A stretch of DNA of 64,000 nt, from contig NZ_BAZY01000008.1 in NCBI RefSeq assembly GCF_001310975.1, positions 37,757 to 101,756 of the forward strand. Reading direction: 5' to 3'. Origin of the DNA: Thermoanaerobacter thermocopriae JCM 7501. GTDB lineage: Bacteria; Bacillota; Thermoanaerobacteria; Thermoanaerobacterales; Thermoanaerobacteraceae. Shown here one piece after another: positions 8,277 through 18,724 of this stretch. The position numbers were made by a program, and so were the translations under genes. The stretch's first letter is position 1. Every line of letters starts with the position of its first letter. The notes under the pieces are model-generated. The model searched no databases. It was not told where the DNA came from and worked only from the letters and a program-made list of their open reading frames with translations.

Positions 8277-9222
8277 ATGGCAAGATATACTAATTCTCTC
8301 AAGATTTTTACTGGAAATTCAAATCCTAAGTTAGCCAATGAAATAGCAGAGCATTTGGGGCTTAAGCTTTGTGACTCAGAAGTAGGGACTTTTAGTGATG
8401 GCGAGATTAGTGTAAAGATCGGCGAAAGTGTAAGAGGGGCAAGTGTTTTTGTGATACAGTCAACTTGCGCACCTGTCAATAACAACTTAATGGAATTATT
8501 GATAATGATTGATGCTTTTAAAAGGCGTCTGCAGCTGAAATTAATGCAGTTATACCTTACTATGGTTATGCAAGACAAGACAGAAAAGCAAAGCCGAGGG
8601 ACCCAATTAGTGCTAAGCTTGTAGCCGACCTTATAACTGCAGCAGGAGCTCACAGAGTTGTTACGATGGACCTGCATGCTCCGCAGATACAAGGGTACTT
8701 TAATATTCCTGTTGACCATCTTTTAGGAGGACCAATACTTGCAAAATATTTTCTTGAAAAAGATTTGGGAGATGATGTTGTAGTTGTTTCACCAGACCAT
8801 GGCAGTGTGACAAGAGCTAGGTATTTTGCAGAGAAACTTAATGCTCCTCTTGCAATTATTGACAAAAGAAGGCCAAAAGCAACGTAGCAGAGATAATGAA
8901 TATAATAGGTGATGTTAGAGGAAAAAAGGTTATTTTGGTAGATGACCTTATTGATACTGCTGGTACGTTGGTACAAGGGGCGGAAGCTTATTGATAATGG
9001 TGCTACTGAAGTTTATGCTTGTGCAACCCATGGGGTGTTGTCAGGACCTGCCATTGAGAGATTGAAAGAATCGCCAATAAAAGAATTGGTTATCACCGAT
9101 ACAATTCCTCTTACCGAAGAGAAAAAAATTGAAAAAATTAAAGTGAGGTCTGTAGCTCCTTTGTTTGCAGAAGCAATTTTGCGAATCCACGAGGCATGTC
9201 TGTCAGTAAATTGTTCGAATAG
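8277..9222 (+). CDS. prs: Ribose-phosphate pyrophosphokinase (four frameshift sites)
   Basis: Prs converts ribose-5-phosphate and ATP to PRPP, the precursor of purines, pyrimidines, histidine and tryptophan and the effector of PurR. Three frames together give the whole protein: [19 protein letters not shown] at the start, [15 protein letters not shown] and [14 protein letters not shown] in the middle, and the PRPP loop [10 protein letters not shown]. Breaks lie at 8525 (lost G), 8882 (lost A), 8987-8990 (two bases) and 9192 (lost G). Restoring five bases gives 316 residues, the normal length. Four breaks in one essential gene cannot be biological decay in a living cell. GGAGG precedes the ATG. 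Confidence 0.93.
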
Positions 9223-9243
9223 GCACTTATGGTGCCTTTTTTA
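9221..9243 (+). terminator. glmU-prs terminator
   Basis: Stem GGCAC (9222-9226) with GTGCC (9232-9236), then TTTTTT, overlapping the prs stop codon. Confidence 0.75.
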
Positions 9244-9306
9244 TTATTATCCTTAAAATTTTATGATATAATTTAAGCAAGGAAACTCGGCATAGAGGGT
9301 GGTTTT

Positions 9307-9989
9307 GTGGGAGAGAATCCAAAGATTTATGTAGTGGATGATGACAAGAATATATGTGAAATAGTGTCTTTGTACTTTGAAAAAGAGGGATTTGAAGTAG
9401 AACAAATATACGATGGACAAACAGCCTTAAAGAAGATCCAAACTAATCCACCAAGGCTCGTCATACTTGACATAATGTTACCAGGGATTGATGGTATTGC
9501 TCTTTGCAGAGAAGTCAGAAAATTTTCAAAGGTGCCTATAATAATGCTTACTGCAAAAGGGGATACTCTTGATAAGGTATTGGCTTTAGAGATCGGCGCT
9601 GATGACTACATTGTAAAGCCTTTGATGGGAAAGAATTAATAGCAAGAGTTAAAGCGGTTTTAAGAAGGTATGAGCCGGAAAGCGATGAAAGGCGGGCTGT
9701 TTCTTACCCAGACCTTTATGTAAGTTTGAGCGAATATAAGGTTGTTTATAAAGGGCAAAATGTGGATTTGACTCCCAAGGAGTTAGAACTTTTATACTTT
9801 TTATGTACGCATCCTAACAGGGTTTTTACAAGAGACCAGCTGTTAGAAAATGTATGGGGTTATGATTATATGGGAGATAGTCGCACGGTAGATGTTCATA
9901 TAAAACGACTTAGAGAAAAAATAGGAGATGGCACTAATTGGAAACTTACCACCGTATGGGGTGTAGGTTATAAATTTGAGGTGAACTAA
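9307..9989 (+). CDS. OmpR/PhoB-family response regulator (one frameshift)
   Basis: A 227-residue regulator. The receiver domain (residues 1-120) has the acidic pocket VVDDD, the phosphoacceptor D in VILDIMLPG and the K in YIVKP. The C-terminal winged helix has LTPKELELLYFL and RTVDVHIKRLREK. A lost T at 9621-9623 breaks the frame at KPF-DGKELIARV. The start is GTG at 9307 behind AGAGGGTGG. The kinase gene follows after two bases. It belongs to the PhoP/WalR/CssR type; 11-bp-period hexamer repeats, the DNA pattern of this family, occur just downstream at 11421 and 11589. Confidence 0.92.
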
Positions 9990-9991
9990 AT

Positions 9992-11403
9992 TTGACCAAA
10001 AATAGTCTTTTTAAAAAACTTTTTATAAGCAACATAATTATAATCCTTATTACTTTGTCTATTCTTTCAGGAATGTTTTATCTGATGTTTCAAAACTATT
10101 ACTTTGCCGACAAAGAAAAAATAATGTTAGAAGAGGCTCGAGAAATAAATGCAATTTTAAATGATTTTGCGGTAGGAGACATAAACATAGATAAATGGAA
10201 TCAAGAATTAGATGTTGTCACTAGGTTGATTAATGCTACTGTATGGATTGTAGATAAAGAAGGGTTAATTTACAGTCAATCGCATAAACATGGCAAAGCT
10301 TGGACGGGGGTAAGCCTCAGTAAAGATGAAATAAAAAGTATTTTAGATGGACAATCTGTTGTAAAAAAAGGATATTTTGGCGGAAGATTTAATCAACCTG
10401 TTTTAACAGTGGGAGTGCCTCTTGTCATAAAGGGCCGGATTGAAGGGGCCATATTTATGCATGCTCCTTTGACAGAAATGAATAAAACTATTATTAACAT
10501 CTTTCTTTTAATGCTTTTATCTGGAGGAGTAGCTCTTATAATAGGTTTTGTGCTCATTTCTTATACTTCCAGCAAATATCTCAGCCTCTTAAAGAGATGA
10601 GTTTAGCTGTTCAGCAATTAGCCAAAGGGAATTTTTCTGCAAGGGTACAGCATAGAGAAGAAGATGAGATAGGGGAGTTGGCTAAGTCCTTTAATGTTAT
10701 GGCAAAAGAGTTAGAACAGTTAGAAGACATGAGAAAAGATTTTGTGGCAAATGTTTCCCACGAATTGAGGTCTCCATTAACTTCTATACAGGGATATATA
10801 GACGGAATATTAGACGGTACTATTCCGGTAGAAAAAGCTTGCGATTATCTTAAAATAGTGCAAAAAGAAACGAGGAGAATGTCTCGACTCATAGACGATT
10901 TTCTTGAAATGACTAAACTTGAGTCAGGGCAATTTCCACTACACAAGACGGAATTTGATATAAATGAACTTATAAGACTTGCAGTTATAAAATTTGAAAA
11001 AAGAATAGTGGAAAAAGATCTCACCGTTAAAGTTGATTTTGAAGAAGACCGACGAATAGTAATAGCTGATAAGGACAAGATAGAGCAAGTTTTGTCAAAT
11101 CTTATAGATAATGCAATAAAATTTTCCAAAGAAAAAGGTATAATCCACATTTTTACTGAAACAAAAGATGACAAGGTATTTATTACTATAAAAGATAATG
11201 GAATAGGTATCTCTCCTGAAGACCAAGAGCATATATGGGACAGATTTTATAAAGCGGACAAGTCGAGGGGAAAAGATGGTGCAGGTCTTGGGCTTTATAT
11301 CGTAAAGCGTATTATAAATGCTCATAACGAGGAAATATGGGTAGAAAGCAAAATAGGCAGAGGTGCTGCCTTTACTTTTACTTTGCCGGTGAAAAAGTTT
11401 TAA
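9992..11403 (+). CDS. Membrane sensor histidine kinase (one frameshift)
   Basis: A 470-residue partner of the upstream response regulator. A first membrane helix (about residues 10-30), an extracytoplasmic sensor of about 140 residues and a second helix (about 170-192) lead into a HAMP linker. The dimerisation/phosphoacceptor helix has FVANVSHELRSPLTS (histidine is the phosphorylation site), and the ATPase domain has the N box (DNAIKF) and G boxes (DNGIGIS, GAGLGLYIV). A lost A at 10574-10576 splits the gene before the HAMP (SSKISQPLKEMS). The start is TTG at 9992 after GAGGTGA, coupled to the regulator. The architecture resembles PhoR/ResE/CssS; the signal is unknown. Confidence 0.92.
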
Positions 11404-11420
11404 AAAATTGCAACAAAATA

Positions 11421-11463
11421 TTTACACTTTATTAACACTTTATTCATAAATAAAGGATATAAT
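11421..11463 (+). promoter_or_regulatory. OmpR-type direct repeats and -10 box after the kinase gene
   Basis: Three hexamers TTTACA (11421-11426), TTAACA (11432-11437) and TTCATA (11443-11448) recur with an exact 11-base period. They are followed by a -10 TATAAT at 11458-11463. The 11-bp periodicity is that of PhoP/CssR-like regulators. No coding frame starts downstream before the hairpin at 11508. Confidence 0.5.
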
Positions 11464-11469
11464 AATATT

Positions 11470-11542
11470 TGAAAGTGACAAATGCCTCTCCTTGACCTCC
11501 CTTTTCAGCGGTCCAAGCGAATACTTGGGCCGCACTTTATTT
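11470..11542 (+). ncRNA. Candidate small RNA between the kinase and htrA
   Basis: A -10 TATAAT at 11458-11463 would start an RNA near 11470. About 70 bases later lies a GC-rich hairpin, GCGGTCCAAG (11508-11517) with CTTGGGCCGC (11524-11533), followed by a moderately T-rich ACTTTATTT. No gene is encoded. The unpaired stretch is C/U-rich (CCTCTCC, GACCTCCC at about 11485-11502), which is complementary to Shine-Dalgarno sequences, as in C-rich sRNAs such as RoxS/RsaE. It could instead be only the kinase-operon terminator. Confidence 0.4.
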
Positions 11543-11588
11543 ATAAAAAGCAGTGCAAAAAATTTTTTAATAAAAATTACTTAAAATC

Positions 11589-11631
11589 TTTACATCGTGT
11601 TCATAATTTGTTAATAAAAGAAGGTTATAAT
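11589..11631 (+). promoter_or_regulatory. OmpR-type direct repeats and -10 box before htrA
   Basis: TTTACA (11589-11594), TTCATA (11600-11605) and TTAATA (11611-11616) recur every 11 bases. -10 TATAAT lies at 11626-11631, with no good -35, the arrangement of an activator-dependent promoter. It lies 29 bases before the htrA start. Confidence 0.5.
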
Positions 11632-11659
11632 TAAAAAAAAGAACAAAAGGAGGGGTAAT

Positions 11660-13029
11660 ATGGATTACGAAAAAGACTTTGAAAATAAAATTGAGAAAAA
11701 TGATACGGAACATGATATGACTTTACCAGAAAATAAACTAGAAGAGACTTCCAACGAGGAAAAAATGTATCAAGAAATAATTGAGGAGCAGCAACCTTAT
11801 GAGAAGTTTGAAACTTCTATGATACCTTCTAACGTAAAATTTAGAAACAATAAAAAGAGCCTTGGCAAAATGGTTAAAAGATTTAGAAGAAGGATGCTAG
11901 CTTATTTTATCGCAGTAGCTTAGTGGCAGCTTTAATCGGTGGAGGAATTACGGGGTCTGTAATGAAATACTATGGAAGCCAAAATAATGCGTCAGCTCAA
12001 GTTGTTACAAGATATTTACCTCTAAATACTACTTCGTCAGACGAAAGCGGCATTTTAAATCTGATACCCAACATTTACAAAATAGTGAGTCCAGCAGTTG
12101 TAGAAATTGATACAAGTGCTGCTTATACCAATGGTTATAGAACAGGATATGTTCCAAAAGGTAGCGGCTCTGGTTTTATAATAAGTTCGGATGGATATAT
12201 TGTTACCAATAACCATGTAATTGATGGAGCATCAAAAATTACAGTAAAACTTTTAGATGGAAGAAGTGCTGATGCAAAACTTATAGGAAAAGATGAAAGA
12301 ACAGACCTCGCAGTAGTTAAAATAAATCTTTCTAATTTACCTGTTGTAGAATTAGGTGATTCTTCAAAGCTTCAACCGGGTGAACTGGCTATTGCTATAG
12401 GAAATCCTTTGGGAAGTTCTTTTGCAGGTTCGGTCACTGCTGGTATAATAAGCGGGCTTAACAGAAACCTCCAAAGTGATTATGGACCTGTCAAACTTAT
12501 ACAAACGGATGCAGCTATTAATCCTGGCAACAGTGGAGGACCCCTTGTAAATAGTAAAGCAGAAGTCATAGGTATAACAAGTGTTAAGCTTACTTCACTA
12601 GGGTCAAGTATTCAGGACCCGTTTGGAATGTTTCAAAGCCAAGGGACTCCTATTGAGGGTATGGGTTTTGCAATTCCAATAAACGAAGCTAAACCTATAA
12701 TTGACCAAATAATAAAATATGGTTATGTAGAAAGACCTATGATGGGTATAGGTGCTCAAACCATTACAGAACAAGATGCACAACGATATAATTTGCCTGT
12801 AGGGGTATATGTAGTTCAGGTTCAGCCAAATAGTGGAGCAGAACAAGCTGGAATTCAACCAGGAGATGTGATAATAAAGGTTGACGGTAAAGACATTACT
12901 TCCTTTGAGGATTTACAAGGAATACTAGATGACCACAAAGTTGGAGATGTAATAAAGGTGACAATTTGGAGAAATGGCAGAACATTTACAGTTAATGTAA
13001 AATTACAAAGCAGTGCAAACTTTCAATAA
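11660..13029 (+). CDS. htrA: HtrA/DegP-type membrane-anchored serine protease (one frameshift)
   Basis: A 456-residue surface protease for misfolded exported proteins. An acidic cytoplasmic N-terminus (residues 1-70) and one membrane anchor (about 75-100) precede the trypsin-like domain. The triad is visible: H in VTNNHVIDG, D in RTDLAVVKI, S in GNSGGPLV. One PDZ domain follows (VVQVQPNSGAEQAGIQPGDVI). A lost T at 11920 breaks the frame inside the anchor (AVALVAALIGGG). The start follows AAAGGAGGGG. It lies after the two-component genes and behind response-regulator-like repeats, as expected for an envelope-stress target. Confidence 0.93.
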
Positions 13030-13049
13030 ATGAAATAAAGGCCTCCTTC

Positions 13050-13112
13050 GCACAAAAGATTACCGGCAAGTGACTTGCCGGTAATCTTTTGTGCATGTTA
13101 TAGCTTTTTTTT
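13050..13112 (+). terminator. Very long hairpin after htrA
   Basis: A 20-bp perfect inverted repeat, 13050-13069 with 13075-13094, has a 5-base loop, then ATGTTATAGC and a run of eight T. It is probably the htrA terminator, although longer than usual and with the T run displaced. Confidence 0.6.
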
Positions 13113-13154
13113 GCTTAATCATGTATAATTAATTTGATAAGGAAGGGTGGTTGT

Positions 13155-13724
13155 ATGTTCATAATTGCAGGTTTAGGAAATCCTGGTATAGAATATGAAC
13201 AAACGCGACACAATATAGGATTTATGGTAATAGATGAATTGGCTAAAAAGTTAGGCATAAATGTAACAAAATTAAAGTTTAAATCCCTTATGGGGGAAGA
13301 TTATTTTAAAGGAGAAAAAATAATTCTTTTAAAACCGCAGACATTTATGAATTCAAGTGGTGAAGCTTTATATGAGGCTGTAAATTTTTATAAAATTCCA
13401 CTTGAAAATGTAATTGTAATTTATGATGACAAAGATTTGGATGTGGGTAAAATAAGGATAAGAAAAAAAGGCAGTTCAGGTGGTCACAATGGAATGAATT
13501 CTATCATATATCTTTTAAATAGCGAAGAGTTTCCACGAGTTAGAATTGGAATTGGAAAACCACAAAAGGATTTAGTAAGTCATGTATTAGGAAAGTTTGA
13601 AGAGTCAGAGAAAAAACTAATTGATGAAGCTGTTATAAAAGCAGCAGATGCGGTGATAGATATTATAGAAAATGGGATAGAACATGCTATGAGCAAGTTT
13701 AACGGTTTGCAAAAAGGCAATTGA
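13155..13724 (+). CDS. pth: Peptidyl-tRNA hydrolase
   Basis: Pth releases peptides from peptidyl-tRNA that has dropped off ribosomes, an essential recycling step in the cytoplasm. The 189-residue protein starts MFIIAGLGNPGIEYEQTRHN, with the conserved N and catalytic H, and contains KPQTFMNSSG, IYDDKDLDVG and GGHNGM. The start at 13155 follows AGGAAGGGTGG. It overlaps the next gene's possible TTG start and lies upstream of mfd, the same linkage as in Bacillus. Intact. Confidence 0.95.
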   Translation: MFIIAGLGNPGIEYEQTRHNIGFMVIDELAKKLGINVTKLKFKSLMGEDYFKGEKIILLKPQTFMNSSGEALYEAVNFYKIPLENVIVIYDDKDLDVGKIRIRKKGSSGGHNGMNSIIYLLNSEEFPRVRIGIGKPQKDLVSHVLGKFEESEKKLIDEAVIKAADAVIDIIENGIEHAMSKFNGLQKGN

Positions 13725-13741
13725 AGGAGAAAAAAGAACAT

Positions 13742-14110
13742 ATGTGGCTATTGTCTGGAATTGCTGGTGTAATCTTAGCGTATTTTCTGAATAAGATGGC
13801 AGTAAATAAATACAACAAAAAAGCTATAATTTATCTTGTACCAGTCATTGAAGAAACCTGTAAGACAGTTGCAGGGTATTTGACCTCCTCTATTCTTTTG
13901 TCTCATTTGATATTTGGGGTTACAGAGGCAGTAAATGATTACATAAAAGCTTCCTATGAAATCAATTTAAGGGCTTCTATTTTGAGTATTTTAAGCCACG
14001 GCTTTTTTGGCATAACCTCTTACATATTAGTAATGCAAACAAATATTTTTTGGGCTATTATTGTAACTTCTTTAATACACGGCTTATGGAATAGGCTTAT
14101 GTTGAGGTGA
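13742..14110 (+). CDS. Small membrane protein with PrsW/CPBP-like motifs
   Basis: About 122 residues with three or four hydrophobic segments, between pth and mfd. It contains EExxK (VIEETCKT), a second acidic site (FGVTEAVNDY) and two histidines in HGFFG and HGLWNR. This order of EExxK, E and H motifs resembles PrsW-type intramembrane metalloproteases, here in a much shorter protein. I prefer the ATG at 13742 behind AAGGAG; a TTG at 13721 overlaps the pth stop. Its stop overlaps the mfd region by coupling (GAGGTGATGA). Proteolytic activity is inference from motif order only. Confidence 0.6.
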   Translation: MWLLSGIAGVILAYFLNKMAVNKYNKKAIIYLVPVIEETCKTVAGYLTSSILLSHLIFGVTEAVNDYIKASYEINLRASILSILSHGFFGITSYILVMQTNIFWAIIVTSLIHGLWNRLMLR

Positions 14111-14115
14111 TGAAC

Positions 14116-17100
14116 ATGTTTACTCGCCAAATAGAAGAATTAAAAGAAATAAAAACAATAGAAGAATTTTTAAAACAAGGGAAAGGCCCCCTTTTAGCTT
14201 ATGGGCTTACAGATTCTCAAAAAGCTCATGTTGCCCATTATATAATGAGCAAGTTTAATAAAAAAGTGTTAGTTATTGCTCCTGATGATATAGAAGCGAG
14301 AAAAATATACGAAGATTTGTATTCTTTTAGTTTTGGCAATGCCTCTTTATTTCCCAAGAGAGAAGCTTTGTTTTATAAAATAGATGCTGCCAGTCAAGAG
14401 ATGGTATCTCAGAGGTTAAGAGTAATTAAAAAATTGACAAGGGAAACTCCCCATGCGGTAGTTACTTCTATAGATGCAGCAATAGGCAAACTCATACCCA
14501 TGGATTTATTTGAAAAGTATCAGATGTTTTTTAAGATAGGTGATATTGTAAATTTACAAGAGGTTATAAAAAATTTTGTGGCAATGGGATATGAAAGAGT
14601 TCAAATAGTAGAAGGAAAAGGGCAATTTAGTGTGAGAGGGGGAATAATTGACGTTTTTTCTCCTATTGAAGAATATCCTTATAGAATTGAACTTTTTGAC
14701 GATGAAATAGATTCCATAAGGACTTTTGATGTGATCACCCAAAGGTCTTTAGAAAATATTGATAAAATAAATATTTTCCCTGCTACAGAGTTTATCGCGG
14801 AAGAAAAGCATATTAAAAAAGGGATTTCAGCGGTTTCCAAGTCTTTAAATTCCTATTTATTAAAAATAAAAAAATCAAAAAGCGGAATTGCAGAAAAATT
14901 ACAGCAAAAATTTGAGGAAATTATGGAGGAGATTACGGAAGCTAAAAGGGTGGAAAATATTCATGAACTTATAGATTATTTTTATGATGAGGTTTATTCT
15001 ATTGTTGATTATGTGGGAGAAGAGGCAGTTATTATTTTAGACGAGAGCAGCCGTATTAAGCAAAGGGTAAATAACCTTCAAATGGAATTCAATGAAAATT
15101 TCAAGGCTTTATTAGAAAAAGGAGAAGTTTTGCCAGAGCAGAGCAGGCTTTTTTTCGATTATGAGGAAATATTAAAAAAGGCAAAAAATAGTTTTTTACT
15201 CATAGTAAATACTTTAGCAAAGCCTGACAATGATCTACAGCCGCGAAAAATTGTTAATTTTATATCAAGGTCTATGCATCCTTTTCACGGCAAAATTGAT
15301 ATTTTGATAGATGATTTAAAGTATTATAAAAATGCAGGATATAAAGTTTTGCTTTTAAGTGGGAATCAGGAAAGAGCAAAATTTTAAAGGATACACTTGA
15401 AAGTTTTAATATTGATGCGGCAGTGATTGAAGACAGTGAATACGATATACAAAAAGGGCAAGTAGTGATATATCCTGCCTCTATCAGCAAGGGATTTGAA
15501 TATGTGGATGCAAAATTTGCTGTCATAACTGAGGGAGAAATTTTTGGACAGACTAGAAAGAGCAAAAAAACTGTGAAAATTAAAAACGCCGATAAGATAA
15601 AGAGCTTTACTGAATTAGAAGTAGGGTCATATGTCGTACATGTAAATTATGGTATAGGAAAGTATGAAGGCATAGAAAAGATAAAAGTAGATGGGATTAT
15701 AAGGGATTATTTAAAAATAATTTATGCCGGGGGAGATACCCTTTTTGTACCGGTGGAACAATTAGACCTTGTGCAAAAATATGTAGGGCCTACAGACAAT
15801 CCTCCTAAATTAAATAAATTGGGGGGCAGTGAATGGCTTAAAGCAAAAAGAAAAGCCAAAAAAGCAGTAGAAGACCTTGCTAAGGATTTGATACAACTTT
15901 ACGCCAAAAGACAGATAGCTAAAGGACATGCTTTTTCTCCTGATACTCCATGGCAAAGGGAGTTTGAGGAGCAATTTCCCTATGAAGAGACAGAAGACCA
16001 GTTAAGGTGTATAAAAGAGATTAAAGAGGACATGGAAAAAGATAAGCCAATGGATAGACTTCTCTGTGGAGATGTGGGGTATGGTAAGACAGAAGTTGCT
16101 TTAAGGGCTGCTTTTAAAGCAGTAGCTGATGGAAAGCAAGTTGCTTTTTTGTGCCCTACAACTATCTTGGCTTATCAGCATTATACTAATTTCATGGAAA
16201 GGTTTAAGGAATTTCCTGTGAAGATAGAGATGCTTAGTCGTTTTAGGACTCCCAAAGAACAAGCACAAATAATTAAAGGTTTGGCGGAAGGGACTATCGA
16301 TATTATTGTTGGTACTCATAGGCTTTTACAAAATGACGTGAAATTTAAGGATTTAGGACTTTTAATTATAGATGAAGAGCAGAGGTTTGGAGTTGTTCAT
16401 AAAGAAAAAATAAAAAAACTCAAAGAAAATATAGACGTTTTGACATTATCAGCAACTCCTATTCCTAGAACTTTACACATGTCTTTAATTGGCATAAGGG
16501 ATATGAGCGTATTAGAGAATCCTCCTGAAGACAGATTTCCAGTAGAAACTTATGTGGTAGAATTTAATGAGGAGTTAATAAAAGATGCTATTTTGAGGGA
16601 AATTGGAAGAGGAGGACAAGTCTATTTTGTTTACAATAGAGTAAATGGCATAGAAAAGATGGCTTCTTTGGTAAAAGATTTGGTTCCCGGTTGCAGGGTA
16701 GCTGTGGCTCATGGGCAAATGGAGGAAAGTCAATTAGAAAAAGTGATGATTGACTTTTTAAATGGGGAATACGATGTTTTAGTAAGCACTACAATAATTG
16801 AGACAGGGCTTGATATACCAAATGTGAATACCATTATAGTTTATGATGCAGATAAGTTAGGGCTATCTCAATTGTATCAATTAAGAGGAAGAGTGGGTAG
16901 GTCAAATAGACTGGCTTATGCCTATTTTACCTATAGAAAGGATAAAGTTTTAAGCGAAGTGGCTGAAAAAAGGTTAGAGGCGATAAAAGAGTTTACTGAA
17001 TTTGGTTCTGGATTTAAAATTGCCATGAGGGATTTAGAGATAAGAGGTGCAGGTAATCTCCTTGGAGCAGAACAACATGGCCATATTGGCGCAATTGGTT

Positions 17101-17588
17101 ATGACCTGTATTTAAAGCTTTTAGAGGAGGCTATACGGAATTTGAAGGGAGAAGCCCCTAAGGAGGAGATTACTACCACAATAGATATAAAAGTCAATGC
17201 TTATATTGACTCTTCCTATATTGAAGACGAGAATTTAAGATTAGAGATGTACAAAAAAATTGCCTCTATAGAATCTAGAGAAGATATGGTGGAAATTTCA
17301 GAAGAACTTGTAGATAGGTTTGGAGATTATCCAAAGCCTGTAGAGGCACTGCTGGAAATTGCTTATTTAAAGGCTATTGCTTCTAAAGCCAATATTACTG
17401 AAATAACAGAAAAAGGGAACACTGTTATTTTAAAATTTAAAAACATAGAATCGGTTAAAATGGAGGTTATAGAAAAAATAATAAAAGAATATGGAGGAAA
17501 TTTAATATTTTCAAATCAACTACAGCCATATCTAACTTATAGGTTCAATAAAAAAGAGACTCTGCAAAAAGAGCTTATTGATTGGTAG
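14116..17588 (+). CDS. mfd: Transcription-repair coupling factor Mfd (one frameshift)
   Basis: Mfd is an ATP-driven DNA translocase that removes stalled RNA polymerase and recruits UvrA to lesions. The first part (to about 15380) is the UvrB-like module (GGIIDVFSPIEEYPYRIELF). The second contains the RNA polymerase interaction domain (VHVNYGIGKYEG), the helicase motifs (GDVGYGKTEVALRAAF, DEEQRFGV, TLSATPIPRTLHM) and the QLRGRVGRS block. One lost A in the run at 15378-15381 splits it (ERAK-ILKDTLESF). Restored length is 1157 residues, normal for Mfd. GAGGTGAT precedes the ATG at 14116. Confidence 0.94.
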
Positions 17589-17720
17589 AAAAGATGTCTG
17601 CGTAAATAAGCTACAAAATTTTGACATACACGAAAAAATAAAAAATTTGCAGTTAGGATAAATATGATATATAATAAAGCTATACCTATGTAAACTTTTT
17701 AAAGTCAGGAGGATGTCATT

Positions 17721-18625
17721 TTGAAAAGAAAAATAGCTTTAATTTTGTCTTTTGGCTTTATAGTATTTTTGCTAGTATCTTGCTCTGCCAAAAAAGAGGT
17801 TGTTGCAACTGTTAATGGGGAAAACATTACTAATGCCGAATATAGAAAAGCTTTTGACCAAGTAAAGGCTCAAATTGAAAGTAGTCCGCAATATACAAAA
17901 GACATATGGAATCAGGATTACGAAGGGAAAAAGTTTTTAGATGTGGTAAAAGAAAATGTACTTGATAGTTTGATTGCTCAAAAATTGCTGTTACAAGAAG
18001 CTCTAAAAAATAATATTACAGTTTCAGATAAAGAAATAGAGGAAGAGTATCAAAGAGAGAAAGAATTTAATAAAGATATTACAAAAGAAGATGTAAAAAA
18101 TTATCTTTTAATAAATAAGCTTTTTGAAGAATATACAAAAGATGTAAAAATTACAGAGGAAGAGTTGAAAAAATACTATGAGGATAATAAAGACCGATTC
18201 GAAACAGTAAAAGCAAGTCATATATTAGTGTCTGATGAAAAAATAGCCCAGGATATATACAACCGCCTTATGAAGGGTGAAGATTTTGCCACATTAGCAA
18301 AAGAGTATTCTATTGATACGGCTACAAAAGACCAGGGAGGAGACTTGGGAGAATTTGCTCGTGGGGTCATGGTACCTGAGTTTGAGCAAGTGGCTTTTTC
18401 ACTTAAAAAAGGTCAAATATCAAAGCCTGTTAAAACTGATTATGGATACCATATAATAAAGTCAGAGGGTGCTACATTAAAATCTTTTGATGAGGTAAAA
18501 GGAGATATAGAAGCTTATCTGTTGAATGATAAAAAAATCAAGTTATTACGGAAAAATATGATGCTCTTGAGAAAGCAGCAAAAATACAAAAGTTTCCTCA
18601 AAACATAAAAGTATCAGTAAGGTAA
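17721..18625 (+). CDS. prsA: PrsA-type foldase lipoprotein, parvulin peptidyl-prolyl isomerase (frameshift near the end)
   Basis: An exported chaperone that helps secreted proteins fold on the outer face of the membrane. The signal peptide ends in the lipobox LLVSC (C at about residue 21), followed by a SurA-like N-domain and a parvulin domain from about 160 (KASHILVSDEK, DQGGDLGEFARG, TDYGYHIIKSEG). A lost A in the run at 18531-18537 shifts the last 30 codons; correcting it gives a C-terminus EKAAKIQKFPQNIKVSVR ending at 18625, while the uncorrected frame ends at 18608. Its start has AGGAGGATG upstream. It is a single gene with its own terminator. Confidence 0.9.
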
Positions 18626-18654
18626 AAACCGGCAATTTAGTTGCCGGTTTTTTG
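18625..18654 (+). terminator. prsA terminator
   Basis: Stem AAAACCGGCAA (18625-18635) with TTGCCGGTTTT (18641-18651), followed by further T. Confidence 0.85.
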
Positions 18655-18724
18655 CGAATAAATTTATGGAAAATTATAAATACTAATCTTGAGCTAAAAA
18701 TTTAAGGAAATGGAGGTATTTACT

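Noticed and set aside
8521..9222. Programmed frameshifting in prs
   Set aside because: Four shifts in one essential enzyme with no slippery site plus stimulator, and similar breaks throughout the window, point to sequence errors.
10845..11174. 109-codon minus-strand frame within the histidine kinase
   Set aside because: It is a shadow of the HisKA/HATPase coding sequence with serine-rich low-complexity translation.
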